Shown here one piece after another: positions 34,880-44,502 of a DNA stretch of 64,000 bases (position 1 is the first letter of the stretch; every line of letters begins with the position of its first letter). This DNA comes from Perkinsus chesapeaki (taxonomy: Eukaryota; Perkinsozoa; Perkinsida; Perkinsidae): NCBI GenBank assembly GCA_013115145.1, contig JAAPAO010000018.1:62001-126000 (forward strand). The letters run 5' to 3'. The translations under genes were made by a program, and so were the position numbers. Below the pieces are notes generated by a model. The model was not told the DNA's origin, did no database searches, and was given only the letters and a program-made list of their open reading frames with translations.

Positions 34880-36094
34880 ATGTCTACCCCTTCACGTTAT
34901 ACGGCTCTACCCCCGACCTATGATGGTAATACTAGTTTTTCCGCGTGGGAAAAACGGTTTCGTTTGTGCGTGCGTGCAAATGGTTGGTCAAGCGAAGACG
35001 CGCTTTTGAAGTTGCCCACGTTGCTCTCAGATAGTGCCCTTTCAACATGGGTTGGGTTACCAGATTCCGATATCGCCACACTGGACTCTGCATTGAAGGC
35101 TCTACGGAATGAACTATCACCTGAGACCTTTGTAAGTTTTGATTTATTTCAAACTCGACGTTGGAATCAGAATGCTGAGTCCTTAGATGATTATGGTTTT
35201 GCTCTTGGTACTTTATTGGATCAAAGTGGTCTGAATCTATCAACTCAATCACGTGAGTCTCTGCTTACGTCTAGGTTTATAAGCGGCCTACCGTCTTCTA
35301 TTCAGAAGGACATGCGAAAGTCTCGAGAAGCTACCACTAGCTTTAAAGAAGCTGTGAGGGCTGCTAAGAGACTGTATACTATACAATTAGCTTCGAGAGA
35401 TATGGATCCGTTTCAGGCCTCTCCAATATCACAAGGCTCGCCTGCTTTACCTTTAAATGTTTTCCCCGTCTCTAATCTTCCGTCGTCGACTGCTACTACA
35501 CCCCCTACAAGCAATGGTTCGTCTCCAGCTCCTTTACAAGTCCCACGAAATGATAATGCTCCCTCAGTACAAGCTTTGAATGGTTTGAACGGTGTCAGTA
35601 CCATTAATGCTATTTCTGATCTAGCCAATGCTATGGTTAGCTTTATTAATGGGAAGTCTCGGGGACATTCAGGAAATTCGACTGCGTCTAGCAATCGTAA
35701 TTTTTCCCGTAATGGTAACCAGATTCGTTGTGATTATTGTGGTATTCAAGGCCACAAATGGCGCAATTGTAGAAAATTGCAAGCATCCCTAAGGAATGGT
35801 GGAAATCCTAGAGATCGCTTTGTTAATGGGAATCGAGATAATTCCTTTCAATCTCGCCCACAGTTCAGTGACCGTTCCCAACAACTTGGATATATTAACT
35901 ATGCATCGACTACGCCGACTGTAGGTTCCTCTCCGAGTCCTTTTCAACCTCCTCAATATGGTTCGTCAACGCCCCCGTCTCCTCCAGGCTTACTTCCGGC
36001 CCCTCAGGGAAACGACAACGGGACTACTACTGCGGAGGAAGCGGTAGCCCCCAATGTTATGTACCTCCAGAGAAATGCGAACGAGAGTCATTAG
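34880..36094 (+). CDS. gag: Retrotransposon Gag
   Basis: 404 codons from the ATG at 34880, preceded by only about 95 nt of leader after the LTR. The N-terminal half is helical and capsid-like (SAWEKRFRLCVRANGW). A Pro/Ser/Asn-rich linker follows. One zinc knuckle lies near residue 290 (CDYCGIQGHKWRNC, CX2CX4HX4C), the usual nucleocapsid RNA-binding motif. The tail is Pro-rich. The frame ends at a TAG (36092-36094) that overlaps the -1 frame continuing into pol. A heptamer G GGA AAC, in the gag reading phase, lies 79 nt before the stop. Confidence 0.9.
   Translation: MSTPSRYTALPPTYDGNTSFSAWEKRFRLCVRANGWSSEDALLKLPTLLSDSALSTWVGLPDSDIATLDSALKALRNELSPETFVSFDLFQTRRWNQNAESLDDYGFALGTLLDQSGLNLSTQSRESLLTSRFISGLPSSIQKDMRKSREATTSFKEAVRAAKRLYTIQLASRDMDPFQASPISQGSPALPLNVFPVSNLPSSTATTPPTSNGSSPAPLQVPRNDNAPSVQALNGLNGVSTINAISDLANAMVSFINGKSRGHSGNSTASSNRNFSRNGNQIRCDYCGIQGHKWRNCRKLQASLRNGGNPRDRFVNGNRDNSFQSRPQFSDRSQQLGYINYASTTPTVGSSPSPFQPPQYGSSTPPSPPGLLPAPQGNDNGTTTAEEAVAPNVMYLQRNANESH
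36007..36052 (+). promoter_or_regulatory. Predicted -1 ribosomal frameshift signal (gag-pol)
   Basis: Slippery heptamer GGGAAAC (36007-36013) in the phase G GGA AAC. After a 6-nt spacer, GGG (36020-36022) can pair with CCC (36048-36050). Inside, CTACTGC (36027-36033) pairs with GCGGTAG (36041-36047), with one G-U, around a 7-nt loop. The -1 frame is open from here into pol. Confidence 0.8.
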
Positions 36095-39000
36095 TGGCTT
36101 CCGTTGGTAGTGAAGGCCATAATATTATTTCTTTTGGTTGTAAAATTCGTGATAAAGATGTGGATTTGGTTATTGATACTGGTTCTCCTTATAATTTGAT
36201 ATCTACATCGTTCTATGCTTCTTTGGGCTGTGCTTTTCCGATAAATTATGACACTTCTATGCTTCCGTCTTTACATTCAGCAAGTGGTCATGGTATTACT
36301 GTGGTTGGCTCTGTTATTTTACCTATTACTATCCCGACAAATTTATATTCTGGTTTTATTAGAGAAACTTTTTTGGTAGTTGATAATTTGGTGTCTATCC
36401 CTATTTTGGTTGGTCGTCGGTTCTTGAAAGATGCTCGTGCTACAATTGATTTCGGGCAAAATGTTCCTGTTCTTTCTATCCCTGGATTATCTGGTATAAA
36501 ATTACATAAGGCTACCTCTTTGGAATATGGTACTTTACTTACTTCTTCGGTTATTGATTCTCCTCTAGAGACTCCGACAACATCTACATCTACTCCTATT
36601 AATGATATTGATTCGACTAATTCACCGAATTTACCGCCAACAGCAGCGACTTTACCCCCAGATCTTCGAGTACTACGAGTCGTGAAAGACGAAGGATGGA
36701 TTTCCCTATTTCTGACAGAGAATGTGGTTACTAAGGAAGTTCGTTTTACAGCTGAGATTTTACCTGGTGTGGTACCTCCTATTAGCAGTGCTAACTTTTC
36801 TCGCTTCTCTGCTCTACATAAAAATATGGAAACGGCAACCAAACCCGAATGGCAAGCTAGTGATATTATTTGGAATGACTGGATATCTAGTGGTAAAGTG
36901 CGACCTCTTACAGAAGCAGAACATTCTTCAGTGGTTTCGGTACAAAACTTTTATGTCGTCCGTGGTAAAAGGTATAGAGTGGTATTAACAGCTATTTACC
37001 CTAATCGGTTTCTTCAGCGAGATTTGGCTCTTCCTCAAGAGAAGATTGATGAAGTTTTGACTGGTATGAGAGCATACCAATCTCATTGTATTTTAGATTT
37101 GAAGGATGCGTTCCTGGGAATTTCCCTAGGAACTGTGCTAAGTGATGTTACTACTGTTAACGTTGTATATAGTGATGGACATGCAATCCTCTGTAAATTT
37201 CTGTTTCTTCCTTATGGATTAGCGTTATCGCCATGGTGTCTGGAAATGAGTGTCAGGGATTCCCTCTCATATTTCCGCTCCACTGTGATACACTCTTCCA
37301 GGATTTTCCTTACATCTTATATGGATGATATAGTCCTTTGCTGCTCACGGTCTGCGTATTCTTTTATGTTGCACCTTCGTGATCTCTTAATAAAGAGAGG
37401 TTTTGAGGTGCCGAAAAAGATCAGCGATGGAAAGCTGTCTTGCTCGACATGAAGAGTAAATCTGCATCACACTTTACTTTTAATGATGTTTCTCGATTAG
37501 TAGGAGTCATTCCTAAGTTTCCTGTCTATACTGCATGGCTGCGTACTTTTGCTAATAAAGTACAATCTATTTGTTCTTCCTCGATGCCATCTACTGATAA
37601 GTCTTCTCGCCTAAGCTCTCTCGATCCTCATTTAACTGCTCTTGTTACTCGCTTTATTGATTTTGCCGTTACTTGTAAACCATTACAATTCCCTTTATAT
37701 GTATCATCTTCCGATCCGATTAGTATTTATACCGATGCTAGCAAGTATTGTATGGGCTATATTATTACACAATTTGATAAAGTTGTTGCTTCTGAGAATT
37801 ATTTATTCCCATCGAGGCACATACCTCTTAATATTTCCTTCAAGGAAATGATGTGTATTCGTTTTGCCTTATCTGCTATTTCTAAATTACAATGTATTAC
37901 TCGTAAGACATATTCTGTAAATCTGTTTAGCGATTCCGCCCTCCGTGTATCTATTATCAAAAATGGCCGTATTCATGGGATCTCCCAGGCCAATCGTAAT
38001 CATAGTGAACTAATTCGTAGAGAATTTAGTATTATTCAAGAGCTGTTATGTAATATTCAGCCTTTTCATATTTTCCATGTAAAAGGTGAATTTAATCCAG
38101 CAGATGCGCTCACTAGGTGTGATTTCTTATCATATCTGGTAAGTAATTTCTATGGTGATGTACTGGATGAGACTAATGAAGCTAAAAGCCCAAGAGCTAT
38201 AAATTCTACTACTTCGACTTCCGATACTGCATCGTCTGCGACAACTTCAAGTCCGGTTCTATTTATTGATGGTCTCCCACCTAATTTTGGTACCCCCATT
38301 AACTTCAACGATATTTTGAATGCACAAAAGGCTGATTCTAGTCTTCCTGCTCTTGATGGTTGCAACTTCACGCTGATTAATGGTCTGGTTTATAAGAAGA
38401 ATAATAAAGGGCAACCATCTATCTATATTCCGTTGTCTCTAAGACCGAAGGTGTTAGCTTTATTCCATGATACTCTCTGTGGAGTACATGCCAATTCTCA
38501 GCGAATGATGGATTCATTGAGAAAACTATATTATTGGAAAGGCATGCAAGAGGATGTTAATTATTGGGTTAACAGTTGCGCTGTATGTCAACAATATCGC
38601 AGGTCTACGCCTAATACTGCCAAGTTATACAGCTTACAAGCCCATTATCCCCTTGAGGTTATTAGTATGGATTATCTTTATGTTGATGGTCGATGGTTAT
38701 TAACGGTTCAAGATATTTTTTCGAAGTTTCTTACTTCATTTGTTCTACCAGTAGGACAGTCTCCATCAGCTTCAACGACTATTACCTCATTGTTAGACTA
38801 TTTTTCTGCTTATGGTGTACCAAAAAGGGTATACTGTGATAATGGTTCCCATTTCAAGAATCATAAAGTGGTAGACTTCTTATCAAGGTTCAATTGTACG
38901 ATGTTTCATAGTCCACCATATCATCCTGCATCTCATGGTGGTATTGAGAAGGCTAACTCAACTATTCTTGGGCTTATTAGAAAGTCTGGTGTGGGTCAAG

Positions 39001-39962
39001 ACTGGTCAGCTTATCTGCCTCTTCTCGTATTGTCTTATAATTGCCAGAAGAATGATACCACAGGTTTTCCTCCTTATACTTTGTTTTTTGGTAGAGAAGC
39101 ACCGTCGCCCCTATCCTTACCATCAACTGGTCCAACTACTGCAACTTCTTCGTACAACGAATACTATGATGCTATCAGTGATGGTATACGATCTACTTCG
39201 GCGACAGCTTCACAACATACGCTTCAAGCTGTATCCAGGAGACAGGCTTATCGTAAGGTTAATGATGTTAATATTCCCACTAATGGATATGTTTGGTATT
39301 ATAATCCGGTGAGATCAAGTAAACCATCCCCTAAGTGGTTGGGTCCTTTTCGGTGTACTGGTGTATCAATTCAGTCCCCTAGCTTGGTTACTCTGATCGA
39401 CTCTAATGGTAAATCGTTTGTTGTTCATCGCAACCAAATTAGGCCTGTTACTACTACTCTACGATTACCACCTGTGACTACTAGTTCTACGACTTCGGCA
39501 TCCACCACACCTGCGTCAGATTTGGCTCCTGCATCATACCAAGCTTCACGTACGCGTGTTGATTTTCACACGCCGTGCACACACTTTACTGAAGAGGTAG
39601 ATGATGATGTTGCACCCGGACCACTTCTTGGTCACCAGAATGAAGGTGAAGCTATAATTCCTCCTGCTCCGGTGACTCCAGCTTATGCAGATAATGATGA
39701 TATACCCCCTGCTCCGGTGACCCCAGCTGATGAAGGTGATTTAGCTCATGCTGGCATTGATGCTGCTGACTATCATAATGCGTTGTCGGATAACTCGGAT
39801 GCTATTTCTGCTCATGAAAATGTTTCCCATCATACTAGCACTGATGATGATGATGACAATGATGATAACCAAAGTGTTATTTCGGAGCATTCTGTTGATA
39901 GTGATATACGATTCTCTCGTGTGTCTGGTCGTCGTATTCGAATTCCAGCCCGTTATTGTTAG
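36013..39962 (+). pseudogene. pol: Retrotransposon Pol, with a frame break in reverse transcriptase
   Basis: Reached by -1 frameshift from gag. The aspartic protease motif is VIDTGSPYNLIS (about 36170). Reverse transcriptase includes CILDLKDAFLGISL, LPYGLALSPWCLEM and YMDD at 37318-37329. About 28 codons later, at an A5 run (37414-37418), the frame must shift by -1 to continue in the frame from 37440 to 39962. RNase H follows (ISIYTDASKYCMGY, SFKEMMCIRFAL, NPADALTR), then integrase: an HHCC finger (H...H, SCAVC), the catalytic acids in SMDYLYVDG, VYCDNGSHF and HPASHGGIEKAN, and a GPF-type C-terminal domain. The tail is acidic (DDDDDNDD). Apart from the A-run break no stop interrupts it. Confidence 0.88.
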
Positions 39963-39992
39963 TACTTGTTTTCACTCTTTTCCTCAATCGTT

Positions 39993-40002
39993 GAAGGGGA
40001 AG
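39993..40002 (+). other. Polypurine tract
   Basis: GAAGGGGAAG two bases before the 3' LTR, the expected plus-strand primer site. Confidence 0.8.
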
Positions 40003-40004
40003 TC

Positions 40005-40157
40005 TGTAACACAATTGTAACACAATATTGTTGATTACTGTCCCTAGTATCATTAAGCTAAGCTATGGCTAAGTCCTTATTTATATACTAGCATTATTAT
40101 ACTCAAATATATATTATCCAATATTATAGGATATTGAGTTGTTCCGTTTGGGTAACA
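40005..40157 (+). repeat. 3' LTR
   Basis: Matches the 5' LTR at 152 of 153 positions. Followed by the CGTA duplication. Confidence 0.97.
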
Positions 40158-40161
40158 CGTA

Positions 40162-40639
40162 GTAGCTGCGCACGCACGCGCTGACCAGTGCGCTCGCCTC
40201 GATCTCGACATATCATGGCGCTCAGTGAGCACCATTCACAGTAGTATATTATTAGTCTGCTACTGCAATCGAGCATGTCATCAGCTCTTTACCAATCAAG
40301 AATAGCTTTCCAACTTGGAGGGACTTTGAGGAGGGGGCACCCGGGAGGAAGGACTCCGGGCGCGCGCAAAACCACGAATTACTGACCATCGTCACGCGCC
40401 ACGAAACTCCATTAACGCGTCGTACTTCAACCGTTCCCTTATTGGCTCAGTCTTATATCTCTTCTAAGAGGTACTCACGTATTTCAACTATCGAATTTAG
40501 ATACAATGCCCTCTGTAAGGGGGCCTTATGGGGCGAGTCTTCAAACTAGTCTCTCCATCTCAACCGTTCCCTTACCCTGGAGGGATTAGAGTATAGTTTT
40601 AGTTTTTGGTGTCTTTGTTTTCACCGTACTTTAATAACT
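40162..40639. other. Upstream region of the acylated Gln-rich protein gene
   Basis: No gene. It holds a diverged copy of the GCGCG word (40393-40408, minus strand AGTTTCGTGGCGCGTG). Confidence 0.45.
40393..40408 (-). repeat. GCGCG-word copy 3
   Basis: Minus strand AGTTTCGTGGCGCGTG, in the 5' flank of the acylated protein gene and antisense to it. Confidence 0.6.
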
Positions 40640-41287
40640 ATGGGCAATCTCTGCTGCTGTTTCGATGGCCCCACTACGGGTACCACCGTCCCCCCTGCGG
40701 CCACGACTACCGTGACTCGCAGCACCTATGCAGCTCCAGCTGCCCCACAGAACTACAACTACGCACAAGAGGAAGTGAAGCCATATGTCCCTCAGCAACA
40801 ACAACAACAACAGCCTCATCAAATAGTCCTACCTGACGGTCGTGTGGCTATCCTCGGCACTGATGGTCAGTACTACCCCGTTGCCCAAAACCAACAGAAT
40901 ATGCCTCAGCAACAGCCTGTTGCCCAGAACCAGCAGTACGTACCCCAACAGCAGCAACAGCCTGTTGCCCAGAACCAGCAGTACGTGCCCCAGCAGCAAC
41001 CTATGATGGCAGGCCAGCCACCTATGCCGCAAAATCACGTGGTAGAGACGCATACCACTACTATTATTGATCACTCGGCCGCCCCTGCTGCTGCCCCGCA
41101 GCCCGACATGGGCCTTGGCACTGCTATGCTAGCTGGTACTGCTGGATTCCTCGGAGGTATGATGATGGGCAGCGCCATGGAGCAGCCTTCCAGTACCGTG
41201 ATCGTTGAGCAGAGCCCATTGGTAATCGAGGACAGCCCTACCGTAATTGAGGAGACTATTGTCATCGACGACGATGACGATTGGTGA
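40640..41287 (+). CDS. Dually acylated Gln-rich low-complexity protein
   Basis: 215 codons, one exon. The start MGNLCCCFDG is a textbook N-myristoylation signal (Gly2) with a Cys cluster for palmitoylation, so the protein is predicted on the cytosolic face of a membrane. The middle is Gln-rich with near-perfect repeats of PVAQNQQYVPQQQQQ, a prion-like composition. Then comes a Gly/Met/Ala-rich helix, GLGTAMLAGTAGFLGGMMMG, and an acidic tail ending IVIDDDDDW. The Gly-rich helix resembles those that bury in membranes. No family name assigned. Confidence 0.75.
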   Translation: MGNLCCCFDGPTTGTTVPPAATTTVTRSTYAAPAAPQNYNYAQEEVKPYVPQQQQQQQPHQIVLPDGRVAILGTDGQYYPVAQNQQNMPQQQPVAQNQQYVPQQQQQPVAQNQQYVPQQQPMMAGQPPMPQNHVVETHTTTIIDHSAAPAAAPQPDMGLGTAMLAGTAGFLGGMMMGSAMEQPSSTVIVEQSPLVIEDSPTVIEETIVIDDDDDW

Positions 41288-41700
41288 TTGCCTACCCTAT
41301 AGGAGTGTTCGGGGCCTCTGGCAAGCTAAGGATGGCTCGGCAGCAGCAGCCTCGACAACTCCCTCGCTGGTTGATATTGTTTTCCCCTGTTGTTGGCCGT
41401 TACTAACCGCCGTGTTGGTTATTCATGGCTACGATTTATTTTCATCGTTTACAATACACCGAGCTGTTTCGGAGAGTAAATGTAACTTTCACTGGACTGG
41501 TAGTAGTAATTCTCGTTTGCCTCCACCACTGTGTCTTCCCGTAGGAGCAGTGTGTCCGATGAGACGACAAGGTGATTCAGTAGTAACAACCTGGTAGTTG
41601 AATACGATTAGATTTATTACTGGTTCCCTCTATGCGGACTTGCGTTCTAGTGGGCATATCCGAATCGACATGGCAGTTCCTACCGGGTTTATCGGCTACC
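41288..41700. other. Short intergenic region before NIP7
   Basis: No gene supported; contains the NIP7 promoter side. Confidence 0.4.
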
Positions 41701-42591
41701 ATGAGAGCTCTTACTGAAGATGAGACCCGCCAAGTGTTTGAGAAGCTGAAAAAGTTCCTCGGTTCTAACCTCCAGCTCTTGGTTGATCGGGCCGATGGCG
41801 AGAACTATGTATTCAGGCTGCATAAGGATAGGTAGCATTAATCTTTGTAGCGTGGGGTGATGATGACGCCGGCTGCGGTAGGGTATTCTACATGTCGGAG
41901 AATCTTCTACGTAAGGCTCAGCACATTCCCAGGAAATGTCTGCTGTCGGCTGGTGTGTGCTTTGGGAAGTTTACACATTCCAGGAAGTTCAGGCTGCACA
42001 TCACTTGTCTAGATTACCTTGCCAAGCTGGCCACGGTAGTAGTGGTAGGGGGAGGAGAAGGAGAAGGTTGTTATGGTTTGGTTTTTAGCATAAGATTTGG
42101 GTCAAGCCTACAGGCGAGCAGAGTTACGTTTATGGCAACCATGTGGTTAAGGTAATATTCATTACTTATCGATTTACTTGATTTATGGAACTGGGAGGGA
42201 ATAAATTATAGAAATGCAAGACAATAGGTTATTAATGTGTAAAATAGTGCTTTGTACCAGTAATACTGGGCCCTGCCTGCGCTAGTGCTACCGAGTTGGC
42301 TTTAAGAGCGTCTTTGCCGCCATCGTTATTGCCCATTGATGCATGCCAGGCTCACTTGCGTCGGGTAACCGAGGACACCCCTGCCAACACTGGTGTGGTA
42401 ATCCTTAATGAGCAAGATGTTCCCCTGGGCTTTGGTGTTACCGCTAAGAGCGTTGGAGAGTGCCGTACTGCCGGACCGGAACAGATCGTTGTGTAGTGCA
42501 TTTAGGGGGAGGGGGATGTGATGTGGCGGAAATCAGGTATCATCAATCCGATATCGGAGAGTATCTTCGCGAAGAAGCCAACCTCGTATAG
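41701..42591 (+). CDS. NIP7: 60S ribosome biogenesis factor NIP7
   Basis: Five exons, frame-checked: 41701-41831, 41882-42035, 42095-42151, 42350-42492, 42537-42591; 179 residues, one fewer than human NIP7. NIP7 binds pre-rRNA through a C-terminal PUA domain and is needed for 27S/60S maturation in the nucleolus. Matches to the family: [20 protein letters not shown] at the start, [39 protein letters not shown], and [17 protein letters not shown] in the PUA part, ending [14 protein letters not shown]. Introns are 50, 59, 198 and 44 nt. The ATG at 41701 is chosen because the family begins MRPLTEEE; an in-frame upstream extension exists but is not conserved. Confidence 0.95.
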
Positions 42592-42702
42592 TTACACTGG
42601 ATACTCCTACCAACGTCGTTTCTCTTCCACATTGATAAGTGTTGTAGTTGTGTTACATGGTTTGGGTGGTATTCACTGAGCTAGGAGGTTTATTGCTCAT
42701 CG

Positions 42703-44389
42703 ATGGGTGTCGAGACAAGCCCGTTCCTGTCGCCACAGGAGCTGCCGGCCTACGAGTCAGCAGCCATGAAGAATCTGGTGAGCCACTCCTTGTCCGCTTT
42801 GCTTCACGGTACCCCTCAGACGACCCTAGAAGGCCACGATTACTCTACACCACTCAGCACAGTTTTCAACATCGTCAATACAATGGTCGGCCTCGGTAGT
42901 CCTCCCGTCCTCTCGAGTCCACCAGTATTTGCTATTTAGGTATGTTCGCTCTACCATTTGTCTTCAGTGTTGTGGGGTACTTCACTGGCACTATAATTTT
43001 CATAGGCTCTGTCTTGGCATCCTATCTCTCGGCGTAGGTCGTCCACCACCTCTTCCCTCCGTTCTCTCAATTTGCCATAGGTACGTCTTGACGATGATAC
43101 TGTCAGGGTACTTGGATGAATACAGCTACTATGCATTAGCGACTCGACTCTTCAAAGGCCATACCATGTCCGTGGCTATCGATGTCGTTCTTGCGGTAGT
43201 GCTCTTTGGTGTAAGTAACTGGTGGGGCGGCACATCTCGATTTCCCGCCTCGGCTTGAAAATGTCCTCCCTCAACAGGCGCAGTAGCAACAACAAGAATT
43301 TCGGCGGAGTTTCACGGAGATCTCATTTCGTCACCGAGCGTCCTGAAATACCAACTCTGCTCGCCAAACCCTTCCTTGATGTGTTTTAGGTTATTAGCAT
43401 GACCTTCGTTGTATCATTTGATTCGATACACTATTACTTTCCGGCCATCCCACGGTGGATGCTGGGAGGCATGGCGGCCATGGCTGGTTGGGCGGCATCC
43501 CTGCCGAGGTCCCTTCACGGTGTAAGGTTCGCCTCCTACACCGGGGTAGGGCTTATGTTGCTTATATGGTTCTCTGTGGTCTTTACGGCCATCGTCTCAC
43601 CACATACCATCGATACCGTGGATGAGGAATTGATCCCGGCACCGCTGGACACCACGAGGTCGTGGGTTCCATTCTCCCAGGTACCATTTTTAATATATTG
43701 ATACACATGTAATTCTGTAACTTCAGGCGGCTTCAGCGGGTATCTTCTCATTTATAATGCACATAAACCTTCCGTGCCTCCACGGTGAGCTAAAGCCGGT
43801 GGATCGTCCTAAGATGCCCATCCTATTGGCGATAGCTTTGGCGTGGGCATTCGCTATGTACATCATTTTTGCCGTCTGTGCTTCGTCCAGTCCACTCTTT
43901 CTGTATGGGCGGGCGCCAGACCTCTTGACGACTATGCCACGCACCCCTTTGTTTGATGCTTGCCGAGTCCTCATGGCATTTGTTAACATCACCAAGACGC
44001 CACTGCTGTTGCACCCATTGAGACAGATTGTTGACACGAGACTTAATGTGCCCCAACAGTTGAACTGGTTCGCTACATCTGCCATCATAATAATCTCCTA
44101 CTGTCTATTCTTATGGTTCAACTCCCTTGTCGAGGCTGTGTCTATCATTTCTGCTATTTGCTCAATTTTGACAGTCCAATGGTTCCCGGCAATGTGCCTG
44201 TGGGCGTCGGCCGCCATAGACAGCAAACGGCGAAGTGGAGGAGATCGTCTCCTTCCTCGCATTTCTGACTATCATTCATGTCTTTGGTCAATTAGAACGC
44301 GTCGTATCGTAGCGGTTATATTGGGGCTGCTCGGTGTGGTGGTGTTAGGTTTGAGTGGCCCATCAATTCTATATCTCATAACGAAGTGA
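42703..44389 (+). CDS. AAAP-family amino-acid transporter (SLC38/AVT-like)
   Basis: Five exons: 42703-42895, 42940-43033, 43081-43210, 43390-43680 and 43727-44389; 456 residues, frame-checked, introns 44-179 nt. The family entry motif is clear: TVFNIVNTMVGLGMFALPFV, where helix 1 is broken at GLG. Helix 5 onward reads AASAGIFSFIMHINLPCLHG then ELKPVDRPK, the conserved His-containing segment, then many hydrophobic helices to a stop at 44387. About ten to eleven membrane spans in all. Members move neutral or cationic amino acids with protons or sodium, at the plasma membrane or vacuole; substrate is not predictable here. It starts about 110 bp after NIP7 on the same strand. Confidence 0.85.
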
Positions 44390-44502
44390 CTTTTTACAGA
44401 GTACAGTGAACATTGCTTATATTGTGAAGCATTTCTATTCGCCATTGACTTGCGTTCATCAGTTCCCAAAAACGCGAAAGACGAAAGGCAGAGAAACGTG
44501 AA

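Larger units (their letters stand above)
34633..40157 (+). mobile_element. LTR retrotransposon, Ty3/Gypsy-type domain order, nearly complete
   Basis: Two 153-bp LTRs (34633-34785 and 40005-40157) flank gag and pol. LTR ends are TG...CA; the copies differ at one position (CCCTTTGGG against CCGTTTGGG). CGTA flanks both sides (34629-34632, 40158-40161), a 4-bp target duplication, or 5-bp ACGTA if the last A is shared. A primer binding site follows the 5' LTR after 2 bp and a purine tract precedes the 3' LTR. Pol order is protease, reverse transcriptase, RNase H, integrase, as in Ty3/Gypsy; BEL/Pao is not excluded. High LTR identity implies recent insertion. One frame break in reverse transcriptase suggests this copy is not autonomous. 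Confidence 0.95.

Noticed and set aside
37405-37452. Second programmed -1 frameshift inside pol.
   Set aside because: G AAA AAG is a poor slippery site and lies in the middle of reverse transcriptase; a mutation or read error in the A run is simpler.
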